Positions 10,773 to 19,739 of a stretch of DNA of 64,000 bases are shown one piece after another. The stretch is from the NCBI RefSeq assembly GCF_001889025.1, contig NZ_CP018154.1, positions 1,354,501 through 1,418,500 on the forward strand, in the 5' to 3' direction. Each line of letters opens with the position of its first letter. Within the stretch, counting starts at the first letter, position 1. A program made the position numbers and the translations under genes. This stretch comes from Sphingorhabdus lutea. GTDB taxonomy: Bacteria > Pseudomonadota > Alphaproteobacteria > Sphingomonadales > Sphingomonadaceae. Under the pieces are notes generated by a model. The model was not told the DNA's origin. It did no database searches and saw nothing but the letters and a program-made list of their open reading frames with translations.

Positions 10773-11976
10773 AATACAAAACAGTGACGTTATGAATATG
10801 GTAAACACATTTGATAGTCGTTTTGGCTTGATTTTGTTTGCTCTGCTTTTTTCACTTTTTCCTGTTTATCAATTTTTATTATATAATGGATTAATTGGCC
10901 CTTTTCTGGGCGGTTACTACGCACAGATGAGCGCAGTTTGCTTTGCCATTGCATTTATTTATTGGTTAATAACGATTATTAGAAGGGTCGAAAAATTTTA
11001 TTCAGTGGATGCGGCATTTATATCTGTTTGTTTATTATTTAGTGCAGTAGCGGTATATCACTTAAATAATTTCAATAAATATGACAGTTCGATTGATCTT
11101 CTTTCATCTATACCACAACTTGGGGCTTTTTTTTATATTTTCAGATATTTAAATATAAGCGAAAGAGTAACCAAGATTGTAATATTTATAAGTTTTCTAA
11201 TATATTCTTATGTACTTTTCACTCTTAAACTAGGTTCTTTTACTACTGAGTTAGAGCTTAGTTCTAATGATCTTTCCAGCTATGCTACTTATCAATCACT
11301 CTCATTATATTATTTGATAGTTGTTATTGCGCTATTGGTGAATGCAAAGTTTCTAATTTTCAGGCTTGCTATATATTTAATTGCATTTTGGTGCCTGTAT
11401 TTAACTGGCGCTCGTTCCGAATTTCTGATTTTCTTGGTCATCGTCATAGTTAATGAGGTAATTCATAGTTCTCCCGCACAATTGGTAATTGAAGGGATAG
11501 GCATTTTCTTTGCGCTGTTAATTCTATATTTGCTGGGATTAAATATTTTCGGTTTTTTTGAGACTGATAATCGAATTTATGCTCTTTATTCTGAAGGTGC
11601 ATATGATCAATCATTCGTAGCGAGAGAATATATTTTGAAGGATGGGCTAACTACCATTTTGCATAATCCATTTTTTGGTAATTTTGCTTCATACCGCAGT
11701 GGTGAATATATGCATAACATACTCTCACTATGGGCCGACTATGGTGGTGTCATATTTTTTATATTTTTATACTTTCTAATTAAATTTATTTATAAATTAT
11801 TTGCACTAGTTCATATGAGTAAAATTAGATCAAGTACCCTATATTTTAGTTATTTGTTGTTCATCGTTTACTTCATTGAAATACTAGTTTTGAAGCCATA
11901 CAATTTCCAATTAACTGGCTTTTTCTTCTGTATTGCTTTGTTTTTTCAAAGGCAGAACAGCATTTCTCCTAAATAG
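10765..11976 (+). CDS. Polytopic membrane protein, probable Wzy polymerase
   Basis: A 403-residue hydrophobic protein with about ten membrane segments. A soluble loop holds the landmarks FVAREYILKDGLTTILHNPFFGNF and SGEYMHNILSLWADYGG, the pattern seen in Wzy/O-antigen polymerases, and TGARSEFL lies before it. With wzx directly upstream and a GT downstream it is the best candidate for the repeat-unit polymerase. The start is TTG at 10765, which overlaps the wzx stop and has AGGTAAG at 10754-10760; the later ATG at 10792 lacks a ribosome site. Assignment is by pattern and place. Confidence 0.65.
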   Translation: MNKIQNSDVMNMVNTFDSRFGLILFALLFSLFPVYQFLLYNGLIGPFLGGYYAQMSAVCFAIAFIYWLITIIRRVEKFYSVDAAFISVCLLFSAVAVYHLNNFNKYDSSIDLLSSIPQLGAFFYIFRYLNISERVTKIVIFISFLIYSYVLFTLKLGSFTTELELSSNDLSSYATYQSLSLYYLIVVIALLVNAKFLIFRLAIYLIAFWCLYLTGARSEFLIFLVIVIVNEVIHSSPAQLVIEGIGIFFALLILYLLGLNIFGFFETDNRIYALYSEGAYDQSFVAREYILKDGLTTILHNPFFGNFASYRSGEYMHNILSLWADYGGVIFFIFLYFLIKFIYKLFALVHMSKIRSSTLYFSYLLFIVYFIEILVLKPYNFQLTGFFFCIALFFQRQNSISPK

Positions 11977-11991
11977 TTTAAGGTAGGCAAT

Positions 11992-13209
11992 ATGAGAATA
12001 GCGCAGGTAGACGTTAACTACGGTTACTCCAGCACTGGAAAAATCGTCGAATCTTTGTCTAAATCATTAATATTTAATGAGGATGAGTTCTTATGCCTTT
12101 ATGGCAGAGGCACAAATTCTAATTCAGAAGTAGTTTATAAATATGGTTTAGACGTTGAAACGATTATACATGCCGGCATGACAAGGATTACAGGTTATGA
12201 TGCAATTTATTCACCCTTTTCAACATGGAGACTAATAAATAAACTAAAGAAATTTAAGCCAGATATAGTGCATTTACATGATTTGCATGGCTATCATTTA
12301 AATATTGGACGACTTATTAAATTCTTAACTGCATCTGACATACCAGTCGTATGGAGCTTTCATTGTGAATACCAATATACTGGAAAGTGCGGACATGCAT
12401 TTGATTGTGAAGGCTGGCTAAATCAATGTGGTAATTGCCCTCAAATTAATGTGTATCCTAAAAGTTTTTATCTGGACAAAACAGATAAAATGTTAAAGCA
12501 AAAGGTATCTTATTTTAGGTCATTAAAAAATCCAGTTATAACGTGTCCATCTGAATGGCTTTCGGATCGTGTTATTCAATCACACCTTAGTGCTTCGAAC
12601 GTTCAGGTAGTACCAAATGGAATAAACAATAGTGAATATTTTGTTCCTCAAGAATCAAATATTCGAAAAGAGCTTGGAATAGCTGATGACGATTTTCTCA
12701 TTTTGGTTATTGGGTCGGATATCATGTCTCCTGCAAAAGGAGGTAAATATATATTTGAGTTGCTGCCGCGCATTAAAAATAAAAAAGTAAAAATTCTAGT
12801 TGTTGGTGCAGATCAAGATGAACAAGCCCCTAATAATCAAATTATTTTTCTAGCAAAACAAAAATCTCAACATGATTTAGCTAAAATATATACTGCGTCA
12901 AATGTAACTTTACTTTTGAGTCGTAGGGAGACTTTCTCAATGGTCTGCGCTGAGAGTCTTTCTTGCGGCACTCCCATAATTGGCTTTGAAGCGGGAGCGC
13001 CAGAGAAGGTCGCGCCGAAGCCCTATGGCTTTTTCATAGAATATGGTAATCTTGAAGCTCTATCGAAACTGGTTAATTCCATTATGGATAAAGAAGTATT
13101 GTTGGCAGGTGCGAAGGAATGTGCAGAATTTGCTATCAAAAACTATTCAGATATCCGTATGGCTGAAAACTTTAAAAGAATATATGAGGAGAGGTTAAAG
13201 CTTTTATGA
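11992..13209 (+). CDS. Glycosyltransferase, GT4 family
   Basis: A 405-residue GT-B fold transferase of the cytosolic membrane face, likely adding one sugar of the repeat unit. It has the N-terminal acceptor domain (VDVNYGYSSTGKIVE), a cysteine-containing insertion (CGHAFDCEGWLNQCGNCP) seen in some GT4 enzymes, and the C-terminal nucleotide-sugar site SRRETFSMVCAESLSCGTPIIGFEAGAPEKV with the E-x7-E signature. It lies wholly in the AT-rich block. Its stop overlaps the next start as ATGA, indicating coupling. Donor sugar unknown. Confidence 0.85.
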   Translation: MRIAQVDVNYGYSSTGKIVESLSKSLIFNEDEFLCLYGRGTNSNSEVVYKYGLDVETIIHAGMTRITGYDAIYSPFSTWRLINKLKKFKPDIVHLHDLHGYHLNIGRLIKFLTASDIPVVWSFHCEYQYTGKCGHAFDCEGWLNQCGNCPQINVYPKSFYLDKTDKMLKQKVSYFRSLKNPVITCPSEWLSDRVIQSHLSASNVQVVPNGINNSEYFVPQESNIRKELGIADDDFLILVIGSDIMSPAKGGKYIFELLPRIKNKKVKILVVGADQDEQAPNNQIIFLAKQKSQHDLAKIYTASNVTLLLSRRETFSMVCAESLSCGTPIIGFEAGAPEKVAPKPYGFFIEYGNLEALSKLVNSIMDKEVLLAGAKECAEFAIKNYSDIRMAENFKRIYEERLKLL

Positions 13210-14348
13210 AGATCTTACATATCTGTCTATATTCTTGTTTTACAGAAGAAATGTCTTATCAAGATAATGAATTGCCCAACCAGAATGCCGCAGATGGGCA
13301 TGAGGTTCTAATCATTTGTGATACTTATAAATTTGAGAACGCAAGAGTAGTGAAAACTAAATTGGAAAGAAAGCAGTTAAAGGAGGGGCCATATCTTATA
13401 AGATTACCCTTCAAAAAACATCTGCCTGAAAAGTTAACATTTCATTTAAGATGGATGGATGGCTTATACAATGAGATAGCGGCCTTCAAGCCTGATGTTA
13501 TTTTATATCATGGTGCTATTGGTATTGAGCTCCTTACGGTTAAACGTTATTTGAAAATGCATCCTAAAGTCACACTTTATGTAGATTCCCATGAAGATTT
13601 TTATAATAGCGCTACTAGCTTTATTTCTAAATGGATATTGCATTGGATGTTGCATCGTTCTTTTTTAAAGAGAGCGTTGCCCTATATCACAAAAATATTG
13701 CCGATAAATATCAGCTCCATTCGTTTCCTGCGTGATTTTTATGGCGTGCCAGAGGATCTGTTGGAATTTTACCCCCTTGGCGGTAAAGTCCCCGATGATA
13801 CGGAATATGGGGAAAAGCGGGCACGCACCCGCGCCGCGCTTAACATCAATGATAACCAAATTTTAATCGTGCAATCGGGTAAATTTGAACCACGCAAGAA
13901 ATTGGCGGAATCGCTGCGTGCCTTTGCCAAGGTTAAGGGTGATAATTTCCAATTTCGCATCACCGGATATTTTTATCCAGAGGTGGAGGAGGAGTTAAAC
14001 GCCCTTATCGCCGCCGATAATCGCGTGCAATTTTTGGGATGGAAAACCCCCGATGAATTGGGCGATATTTTATGCGCGGCCGACCTATATAGCCAGCCCG
14101 GAACCCAATCCGCCACCATGCAGATGAGCATTGGCATGCGCTGTCCCGTCATTTTGGATGATGAGGAAAGCCACGTCCCCTATATTGATGGCAATGGGTG
14201 GTTGACGGGCAAAAATATGACCATTGAGCAGGCATTTGCCGACATGGCAAAAAATGCAGAAAATCTTGATGAAATGTCGAGAAAATCTCATGCTGTTGCT
14301 TTACGTTTGCTTGATTACAAGCTACTTGCGGCAAGACTTTATAGATAA
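13206..14348 (+). CDS. Glycosyltransferase, GT4-like; composition changes inside the gene
   Basis: A 380-residue GT-B type protein. The C-terminal half has the recognisable donor domain (IVQSGKFEPRKKLAESLRAF, VQFLGWKTPDELGDILCAADLY). Codon use in the first 475-500 bases is AT-rich like the upstream genes. From about 13700 it becomes host-like (CGC, GCC, GGC codons), pointing to a recombination joint between acceptor and donor domains. The reading frame is intact, so the chimera may be functional. It overlaps the preceding gene by four bases. Donor and acceptor unknown. Confidence 0.78.
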   Translation: MKILHICLYSCFTEEMSYQDNELPNQNAADGHEVLIICDTYKFENARVVKTKLERKQLKEGPYLIRLPFKKHLPEKLTFHLRWMDGLYNEIAAFKPDVILYHGAIGIELLTVKRYLKMHPKVTLYVDSHEDFYNSATSFISKWILHWMLHRSFLKRALPYITKILPINISSIRFLRDFYGVPEDLLEFYPLGGKVPDDTEYGEKRARTRAALNINDNQILIVQSGKFEPRKKLAESLRAFAKVKGDNFQFRITGYFYPEVEEELNALIAADNRVQFLGWKTPDELGDILCAADLYSQPGTQSATMQMSIGMRCPVILDDEESHVPYIDGNGWLTGKNMTIEQAFADMAKNAENLDEMSRKSHAVALRLLDYKLLAARLYR

Positions 14349-14364
14349 ATTTAGGACCAATTTC

Positions 14365-15519
14365 ATGAGTGCAGACCAAAATAGCCGTGAATATCAAATT
14401 TGCACAAGATGCATTATGGACACATCCGATCCGCGCATCCAATTTAATGATGATGGCCTGTGCGAATATTGCATAAATTTTGACACGACGATTAAGCCCA
14501 ATTGGCATACGGATGAGCGCGGCGCGCGTGAATTGGCCGCTCTGTCCGAAAAAATTAAGGCAGAGGGCAAGGGCAAGGATTTTGACTGCATCATCGGTCT
14601 GTCTGGTGGATTGGATAGCAGCTATGCCACCTATATTGCGGTGGAGAAAATGGGGCTGCGGCCTTTGCTTTACCATGTGGATGCGGGGTGGAACACCGAT
14701 CAGGCGGTGGGAAATATTGAAAAACTGGTCGATGGACTGGGCATGGATTTATATACTGATGTTATCAATTGGCAGGAGATGAAGGACCTGCAAACTGCAT
14801 TTTTGAAATCGCAAATTTCGGATCAGGATTTGCCACAGGATGCGGCATTTTTCTCCTCCCTTTATAAATTTGCCCGTAAGAATAAGATTAAATATGTGTT
14901 GACCGGTGCGAATTTTTCCACCGAATGTTGCCGTGAGCCAGAGGAATGGGGCGGCTATACCGGCATTGATACCATGTTATTTGGTGATATTCACCGCCAA
15001 TTTGGTAAGCGTGAGTTAAAGACTTTTCCTTTGATGGATATTTTCGTCTATAAAATTTTCTATCAACGCATTTTGGGAATGGAAGTGGCCAAGCCATTAA
15101 ACCTTGTCCCCTATATAAAGGCGGATGCCGAGGCATTGTTGGAAAACAAATTTGGGTGGAAAAAATTTCAACATAAACATCATGAAAGCCGCTTTACCCG
15201 TTTTTATGAAGATTATTGGATGCCAAAGAAATTTGGATATGAAAAACGACGCGCCCATTTTTCCAGTTTGATTATGACGGGGCAATTAACCCGCGATGCG
15301 GCGTTGGAACGGATTTCAAAGCCGGAAATGGACGAACATTTCTTGCGTCAGGAATTTGAATATGTCGCCAATAAATTGGATATGAGCGTTGCCGAATTGC
15401 AAGAGATTTTCGAAGGCGAAAATAAAACATATAAAAATTATAAAAATAAACGCTGGGCCATTGGCCTTGGCGCAAATATTATGCGGATGCTTGGCATGGA
15501 AAATAGGCTGCTGCGATGA
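14365..15519 (+). CDS. wbpG: N-acetyl-sugar amidotransferase, PP-loop ATPase
   Basis: With HisH2 and HisF2 it converts an N-acetyl group of a nucleotide sugar into an acetamidino group, as WbpG does in Pseudomonas aeruginosa O5 and PseA/LegG-type enzymes do for nonulosonic acids. It has an N-terminal zinc-finger-like pair (CTRCIMD...CEYC), the PP-loop SGGLDSS near residue 85, and 384 residues in total. I start it at the ATG at 14365 because residues upstream of it in the longer frame overlap the GT gene. The stop overlaps hisH2 as ATGA. Confidence 0.88.
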   Translation: MSADQNSREYQICTRCIMDTSDPRIQFNDDGLCEYCINFDTTIKPNWHTDERGARELAALSEKIKAEGKGKDFDCIIGLSGGLDSSYATYIAVEKMGLRPLLYHVDAGWNTDQAVGNIEKLVDGLGMDLYTDVINWQEMKDLQTAFLKSQISDQDLPQDAAFFSSLYKFARKNKIKYVLTGANFSTECCREPEEWGGYTGIDTMLFGDIHRQFGKRELKTFPLMDIFVYKIFYQRILGMEVAKPLNLVPYIKADAEALLENKFGWKKFQHKHHESRFTRFYEDYWMPKKFGYEKRRAHFSSLIMTGQLTRDAALERISKPEMDEHFLRQEFEYVANKLDMSVAELQEIFEGENKTYKNYKNKRWAIGLGANIMRMLGMENRLLR

Positions 15520-16130
15520 TCCATATTATTGATTATGGCCTTGGCAATTTGCAGGCATTTTTAAATGTATATAAACGGTTGGATATACCCGCCGTTCGCG
15601 CAAAAAATGCCGATGAGTTAAAGGATGCGACCCATCTTATCCTGCCCGGTGTGGGCGCTTTTGACACCGCGATGGATTTATTTAGCGAAAGCGGAATGCG
15701 CGGGCCGGTGGATGAAATGGTGCGTTCGGGCAATGTCGCGGTTATTGGCGTATGTGTGGGCATGCAAATGATGGCGGAAAAAAGCGAGGAAGGCGTGCGC
15801 GACGGCCTTGGCTGGATAAAGGGCACGGTGCGGTCATTCCGCAATAATGAACAAAGTGCGTCTTTGCCCATGCCGCATATGGGGTGGAATGATGTTACGC
15901 CCATGGCCGGCTCACCCTTGTTTAAAGGCATGGAGGATGATGCGCGTTTTTACTTTCTGCATAGTTTTTATTTTCATTGTGCGGACAAGGCAGATTGCAT
16001 CGCGCATGCCGATTATGGGTTCAAATTTGATTGTTCGGTGGGCAATGGGCGCGTTTTTGGCGCGCAATTTCATCCGGAAAAAAGCCATCATTGGGGGCAA
16101 CAGCTCCTAAAGAATTTTGCGGAGATTTAA
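15516..16130 (+). CDS. hisH2: HisH-like glutamine amidotransferase subunit
   Basis: A 204-residue class-I glutaminase that supplies ammonia to the WbpG/HisF2 complex. The catalytic triad is visible: the nucleophile Cys80 in IGVCVGMQMM, and His and Glu in AQFHPEKSHHWG. It resembles the histidine-pathway HisH. However, placement between wbpG and hisF2, with overlapping reading frames on the wbpG side, assigns it to surface-sugar amidination rather than histidine synthesis. No other his genes are in the window. Confidence 0.88.
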   Translation: MIHIIDYGLGNLQAFLNVYKRLDIPAVRAKNADELKDATHLILPGVGAFDTAMDLFSESGMRGPVDEMVRSGNVAVIGVCVGMQMMAEKSEEGVRDGLGWIKGTVRSFRNNEQSASLPMPHMGWNDVTPMAGSPLFKGMEDDARFYFLHSFYFHCADKADCIAHADYGFKFDCSVGNGRVFGAQFHPEKSHHWGQQLLKNFAEI

Positions 16131-16131
16131 T

Positions 16132-16932
16132 ATGCTGCGCCCACGTATCATCCCATGCTTGCTTGTCCATGAGGGCGGCCTTGTTAAAACTGTTCAGTTT
16201 AAAGATCCCAAATATGTGGGCGACCCGATAAATGCGGTAAAAATCTTTAATGAAAAAGAGGCTGATGAGCTGGTCGTTTTGGACATAGACGCCAGTGCAA
16301 ATGGCGTAGAGCCTGATTTTCAAATGATTGCTCATTTGGCTGCGGAATGCCGAATGCCGCTTTGCTATGGCGGCGGGGTAACAACGGCGGCGCAGGCGAA
16401 TAAAATAATCGGTCTAGGCGTAGAAAAAGTGGCGATTAGCGCAGCAGCAATTGATAATCCCACCTTGGTTAGCGAAATGGCCGCTGCCATTGGTTCGCAA
16501 AGCGTGGTTGTAATTTTGGATGTGAAGAAGAAAACAGGCCTGTTCAAAAAGGGATATGAGCTGACCAGTCATAATGCCAAAAAATCCCATAAAGTGGATA
16601 TTTTTGAATTTGCAGCGGCAATGGAACGTGCCGGGGCAGGGGAAATCATTATCAATATGGTTGACCGTGATGGCATGATGGATGGATATGATATTGAACT
16701 TGCTAAAGAATTTAGAGACATATTGAATATTCCCATGACCATATTGGGCGGCGCAGGTTCGCATGACCATATAGAGGATGTCATCGCCAATTGCGGCATT
16801 ATTGGCGCATCAGCGGGCAGTTTATTTGTCTTTAAAGGACCGTATAAGGCGGTTTTAATCAATTATCCTGAACCGGCAAAAAAAGATGTGATTAGCGCCA
16901 ATGCCATGCAACGTCTTGGTGCAAATGGATAA
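16132..16932 (+). CDS. hisF2: HisF-like amidotransferase partner
   Basis: A 266-residue (beta-alpha)8 barrel of the HisF family that channels ammonia from HisH2 to the sugar-modifying step. Family landmarks are MLRPRIIPCLLVHEGGLVKTVQF at the start (the paralogue type used in LPS clusters), VVLDIDASANG, CYGGGVTT and NMVDRDGMMDGYD. The ATG at 16132 is one base after the hisH2 stop. The next transferase begins within its last codons (ATG at 16925), so the run wbpG-hisH2-hisF2-GT is co-translated. Confidence 0.88.
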   Translation: MLRPRIIPCLLVHEGGLVKTVQFKDPKYVGDPINAVKIFNEKEADELVVLDIDASANGVEPDFQMIAHLAAECRMPLCYGGGVTTAAQANKIIGLGVEKVAISAAAIDNPTLVSEMAAAIGSQSVVVILDVKKKTGLFKKGYELTSHNAKKSHKVDIFEFAAAMERAGAGEIIINMVDRDGMMDGYDIELAKEFRDILNIPMTILGGAGSHDHIEDVIANCGIIGASAGSLFVFKGPYKAVLINYPEPAKKDVISANAMQRLGANG

Positions 16933-18217
16933 TATCATGCCGTCAGATGAAAATGAACATGGATTGCTGGATGAAAAAAAGGGCGGGTTAAAAATATTAT
17001 TTTTATCGCAATATTTTTATCCGGAAAGTTTTTCGAATAATGTCATTTCAAAACATCTTGTCGATAGCGGTCATGATGTATTGTTCATCCCTTGCGTGCC
17101 CAATTATCCCGAAGGCGTTTTTGCCAAGGGATATAGCAATAAATTACGCCGTAAAGATGAATGGAATGGGGTTCAGGTGCGCCGCGCATGGACGGTGGCG
17201 CGGGGATCATCCAAATTACGGTTAATCGCCAATTATTTCACCTATCCCTTTGCCGCATTTTGGGAATTGGTCAAAATGAAGGGCGCGGGGGCAGAGGTCA
17301 GCTTTGTGTCCATGCCATCACCCTTAACACAATCTTTGGCGGCGATTTTGGCCAAATGGTTTTACAAAATCCCGACCATTTATTGGGTGCAGGATATTTG
17401 GCCCGAAAGTGTCACCATGACCCTTAACATTAAAAATAAGCCGATTATTTGGATGTTGGAAAAAATGTGCGGTTGGATGTATCGCCGCGCCGATATTGTC
17501 ATGGTGCAAAGCGAGGCATTTTTTGACCGTATTAAATCATTTGGCGTGGATGAGGAAAAAATCGTTTTTTTCCCAAATAGCGCACCGGATCATTATCGGC
17601 CCTTAACCCCCACCGAAATTGATCCAAAAATTGCAGCGATGATACCGCAGGCGGAAACAAAAATTATGTTTGCCGGCAATATTGGTGAAAGCCAGGATTT
17701 TGATACGATTATCGCGGCAGCGGATTTATTACGGGATGAAACGGGATTAAAATGGGTCATTATCGGCTCTGGCCGTGATATGGAGCGCGTTGTTCAAAAA
17801 ATTAAGGATATGGGCCTGTCGTCGCAATTTTCATTTTTAGGGCGGCATGAGGAGCATTTAATGCCGCAATTTTTTACCCATGCCGATGCCATGTTGGTTA
17901 GTTTGAAGGATTATCCCATTTTCGCGCTGACCGTGCCATATAAAATGCAATGCTATATGGCGGCGGGTAAGCCGATTATTTCCAGCCTGAATGGCGAAGG
18001 TGGCCGTATTATGGAAAAATCGGGCGCGGGATTGTCCGTACCTGCATCGCAACCAGAAATATTGGCGCAAAATGTTCGCGCCTTTATGAAATTATCCGCT
18101 GTGGAAAAAGAACAAATGGCATTGTCCGCACGCGAATATTTTAATTCGACCTATGCGCCGGATAAAATATATGAAATTTTGGAAAATGCCCTACAGAAAA
18201 CCGCGAAGAAACGGTAA
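16925..18217 (+). CDS. Glycosyltransferase, WbuB-like GT4
   Basis: A 430-residue GT-B transferase. After a short hydrophilic N-terminus it reads ILFLSQYFYPESFSNNVI, PNYPEGVFAKGY, YWVQDIWPES and, in the donor domain, MFAGNIGESQDF...VIIGSG, all typical of the WbuB/WcaI group. In Escherichia coli O26, WbuB works with the FnlABC pathway as an L-FucNAc transferase. Since fnlABC lies on the opposite arm, transfer of L-FucNAc is a reasonable but unproven guess. It ends the plus-strand arm, convergent with the gene at 18273. Confidence 0.85.
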   Translation: MDNIMPSDENEHGLLDEKKGGLKILFLSQYFYPESFSNNVISKHLVDSGHDVLFIPCVPNYPEGVFAKGYSNKLRRKDEWNGVQVRRAWTVARGSSKLRLIANYFTYPFAAFWELVKMKGAGAEVSFVSMPSPLTQSLAAILAKWFYKIPTIYWVQDIWPESVTMTLNIKNKPIIWMLEKMCGWMYRRADIVMVQSEAFFDRIKSFGVDEEKIVFFPNSAPDHYRPLTPTEIDPKIAAMIPQAETKIMFAGNIGESQDFDTIIAAADLLRDETGLKWVIIGSGRDMERVVQKIKDMGLSSQFSFLGRHEEHLMPQFFTHADAMLVSLKDYPIFALTVPYKMQCYMAAGKPIISSLNGEGGRIMEKSGAGLSVPASQPEILAQNVRAFMKLSAVEKEQMALSAREYFNSTYAPDKIYEILENALQKTAKKR

Positions 18218-18249
18218 ATTTTTGAACATATGGTTTAGGCGATAGGATA

Positions 18250-18274
18250 AAAGGGCCGATGTTTGAGCCCCTTT
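18250..18274. terminator. Possible hairpin between convergent arms
   Basis: AAAGGG at 18250-18255 can pair with CCCTTT at 18269-18274, with a further imperfect C-G step after a bulge. It sits between the two convergent polysaccharide arms and overlaps the stop of the minus-strand gene. No clear T-run follows, so it is a weak candidate. Confidence 0.25.
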
Positions 18275-19739
18275 ACCCTGCCTTATTTCCCACTGGTTTA
18301 AAATATATGGCCAGCGATATTATAATGAACACGGTTATAATAGGTGTTCTTACTGGATAATCGCCGACACTGGCAAATATACACAAAATAATCGATCCCG
18401 CCGCCGCCATTGCAGCAAGAACATTTTTTATATCATCATGACGCGCCGTCCATAATGATTTAAATTGCGCCATGCCCTTTATAAATAATGCGCCGATAAT
18501 CAAAATAGGGAAAATTCCGCCCTCTATTGCAAATTGAACCCAATCATTATGTGCTTGATTTAAATAGGTGATACGTAATAAATTATGCGGTTCATAAATG
18601 CGATATACATGTTCAAAACTGCCAAAACCGGCGCCAAATAACCAAAAATCGGATGCCATTTTTGTGGTTATGGGCAGGACCAGACTGCGCATATCCTCAA
18701 TCGCATCTTCTTTAAATAAACGGTCAATCGCCTCCGCCCGTGATAGGTAAAATGACAGGGCGGCAATTGATAAAATGACCAAGAAAAATAACCCAATTGC
18801 TGCAAGCTGCATCCGTTTTTTCTTTACCGCTTGTGCGTTGGTCCATTTATCCTGCTTAATATGGCTTTGTTTTTTTGTGCCGCCATTTAGGATGAAAATA
18901 GCCGCGATAATCAGCGCAAAAACCACCGACAATACGGCCTGAAATATACCGCTGCGCGACCCAATTTGCAGGATGAAGGGGAAAAGAAACATTATTAACG
19001 CCCCCGCAATAAGCGCGGATTTATAATCCAAATTTGACTTATCGTCATATTTTAATCCCAAATAGGCAATCATTGGAATAATCGCGCATAACATGGTCGC
19101 ATGATGGTTTCGATTGGCGAAAAAACCCACCAAAGAGCCATTATTGGTGATACGATAGCTATAGGCGATACTGTCCATTGGTCCGGACAATTGGATGAAG
19201 GCCAACAGGGTGGATGCAAAGCCCGCAATGATGAAAACCACCATTATTTTTGGGTTTCTGGGTGCGGGTTGAATGGCATATAATAATAAACCGGCAAGCC
19301 CGACGGACAGCGCCATTAAGCTATTCATCGTTTTGGATGGAGACAGGCTAATCGGGCGCCATATGGGTTCCAATCCGGCAAGCTTGTCAAAAGTAACCAA
19401 TAACTCCCTATTGGGCAGCATTGACCAGATGGCGGGGGGCAGGGGGATAAGCTGTATCACCATGATTAACCCCAATCCCAATACCGTCATTAGCGGGATT
19501 TTAATCCGGTTAATTTGGTTTTTATCAATGACCAAAAGGCAATATCCAATCACCGCGATAGCAAGTGGGCGCAATATTATTAACGACAATGCATCATCGC
19601 GCGCCGTGCCGCCGCCAAGGAATAAGCAAGCAAAAAATAGATAAAATAATATTTTGGACATTTTATTTTGGGGCATTGCTGCTCCATTTGCTCTTTCGCC
19701 CAATATCTGTGTGGATTGGTTCATCGACATAACCTTCAT
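18273..19739 (-). CDS. O-antigen ligase/polymerase (Wzy_C) family membrane protein
   Basis: A 488-residue polytopic protein with ten or more hydrophobic segments. The signature loop contains RSGIFQAVLS and, later, FGSFEHVYRIYEP..LRITYLNQAHNDWVQFAIEGG, as in exopolysaccharide polymerases and O-antigen ligases. It is the last gene of the minus-strand arm. Its ATG overlaps the stop of the upstream gene as TAATG, so the two are translationally coupled. Whether it polymerises the capsule or ligates to lipid A cannot be told; see also 2552 and 10765. Confidence 0.8.
   Translation of the reverse strand: MKVMSMNQSTQILGERANGAAMPQNKMSKILFYLFFACLFLGGGTARDDALSLIILRPLAIAVIGYCLLVIDKNQINRIKIPLMTVLGLGLIMVIQLIPLPPAIWSMLPNRELLVTFDKLAGLEPIWRPISLSPSKTMNSLMALSVGLAGLLLYAIQPAPRNPKIMVVFIIAGFASTLLAFIQLSGPMDSIAYSYRITNNGSLVGFFANRNHHATMLCAIIPMIAYLGLKYDDKSNLDYKSALIAGALIMFLFPFILQIGSRSGIFQAVLSVVFALIIAAIFILNGGTKKQSHIKQDKWTNAQAVKKKRMQLAAIGLFFLVILSIAALSFYLSRAEAIDRLFKEDAIEDMRSLVLPITTKMASDFWLFGAGFGSFEHVYRIYEPHNLLRITYLNQAHNDWVQFAIEGGIFPILIIGALFIKGMAQFKSLWTARHDDIKNVLAAMAAAGSIILCIFASVGDYPVRTPIITVFIIISLAIYFKPVGNKAG

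Larger units (their letters stand above)
9489..13700. other. AT-rich, probably transferred segment within the polysaccharide locus
   Basis: From the wzx start to inside the second GT4 gene, base use differs sharply from the flanks. For example 11161-11220 has 13 G/C in 60 (about 22%), against 33 in 60 (about 55%) at 9001-9060, both counted by eye. Codons shift to AGA, TTT, GCT and TCT. Serotype-specific flippase, polymerase and transferase genes are the usual exchangeable core of such loci. The right edge, about 13680-13745, lies inside a gene. Confidence 0.7.
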
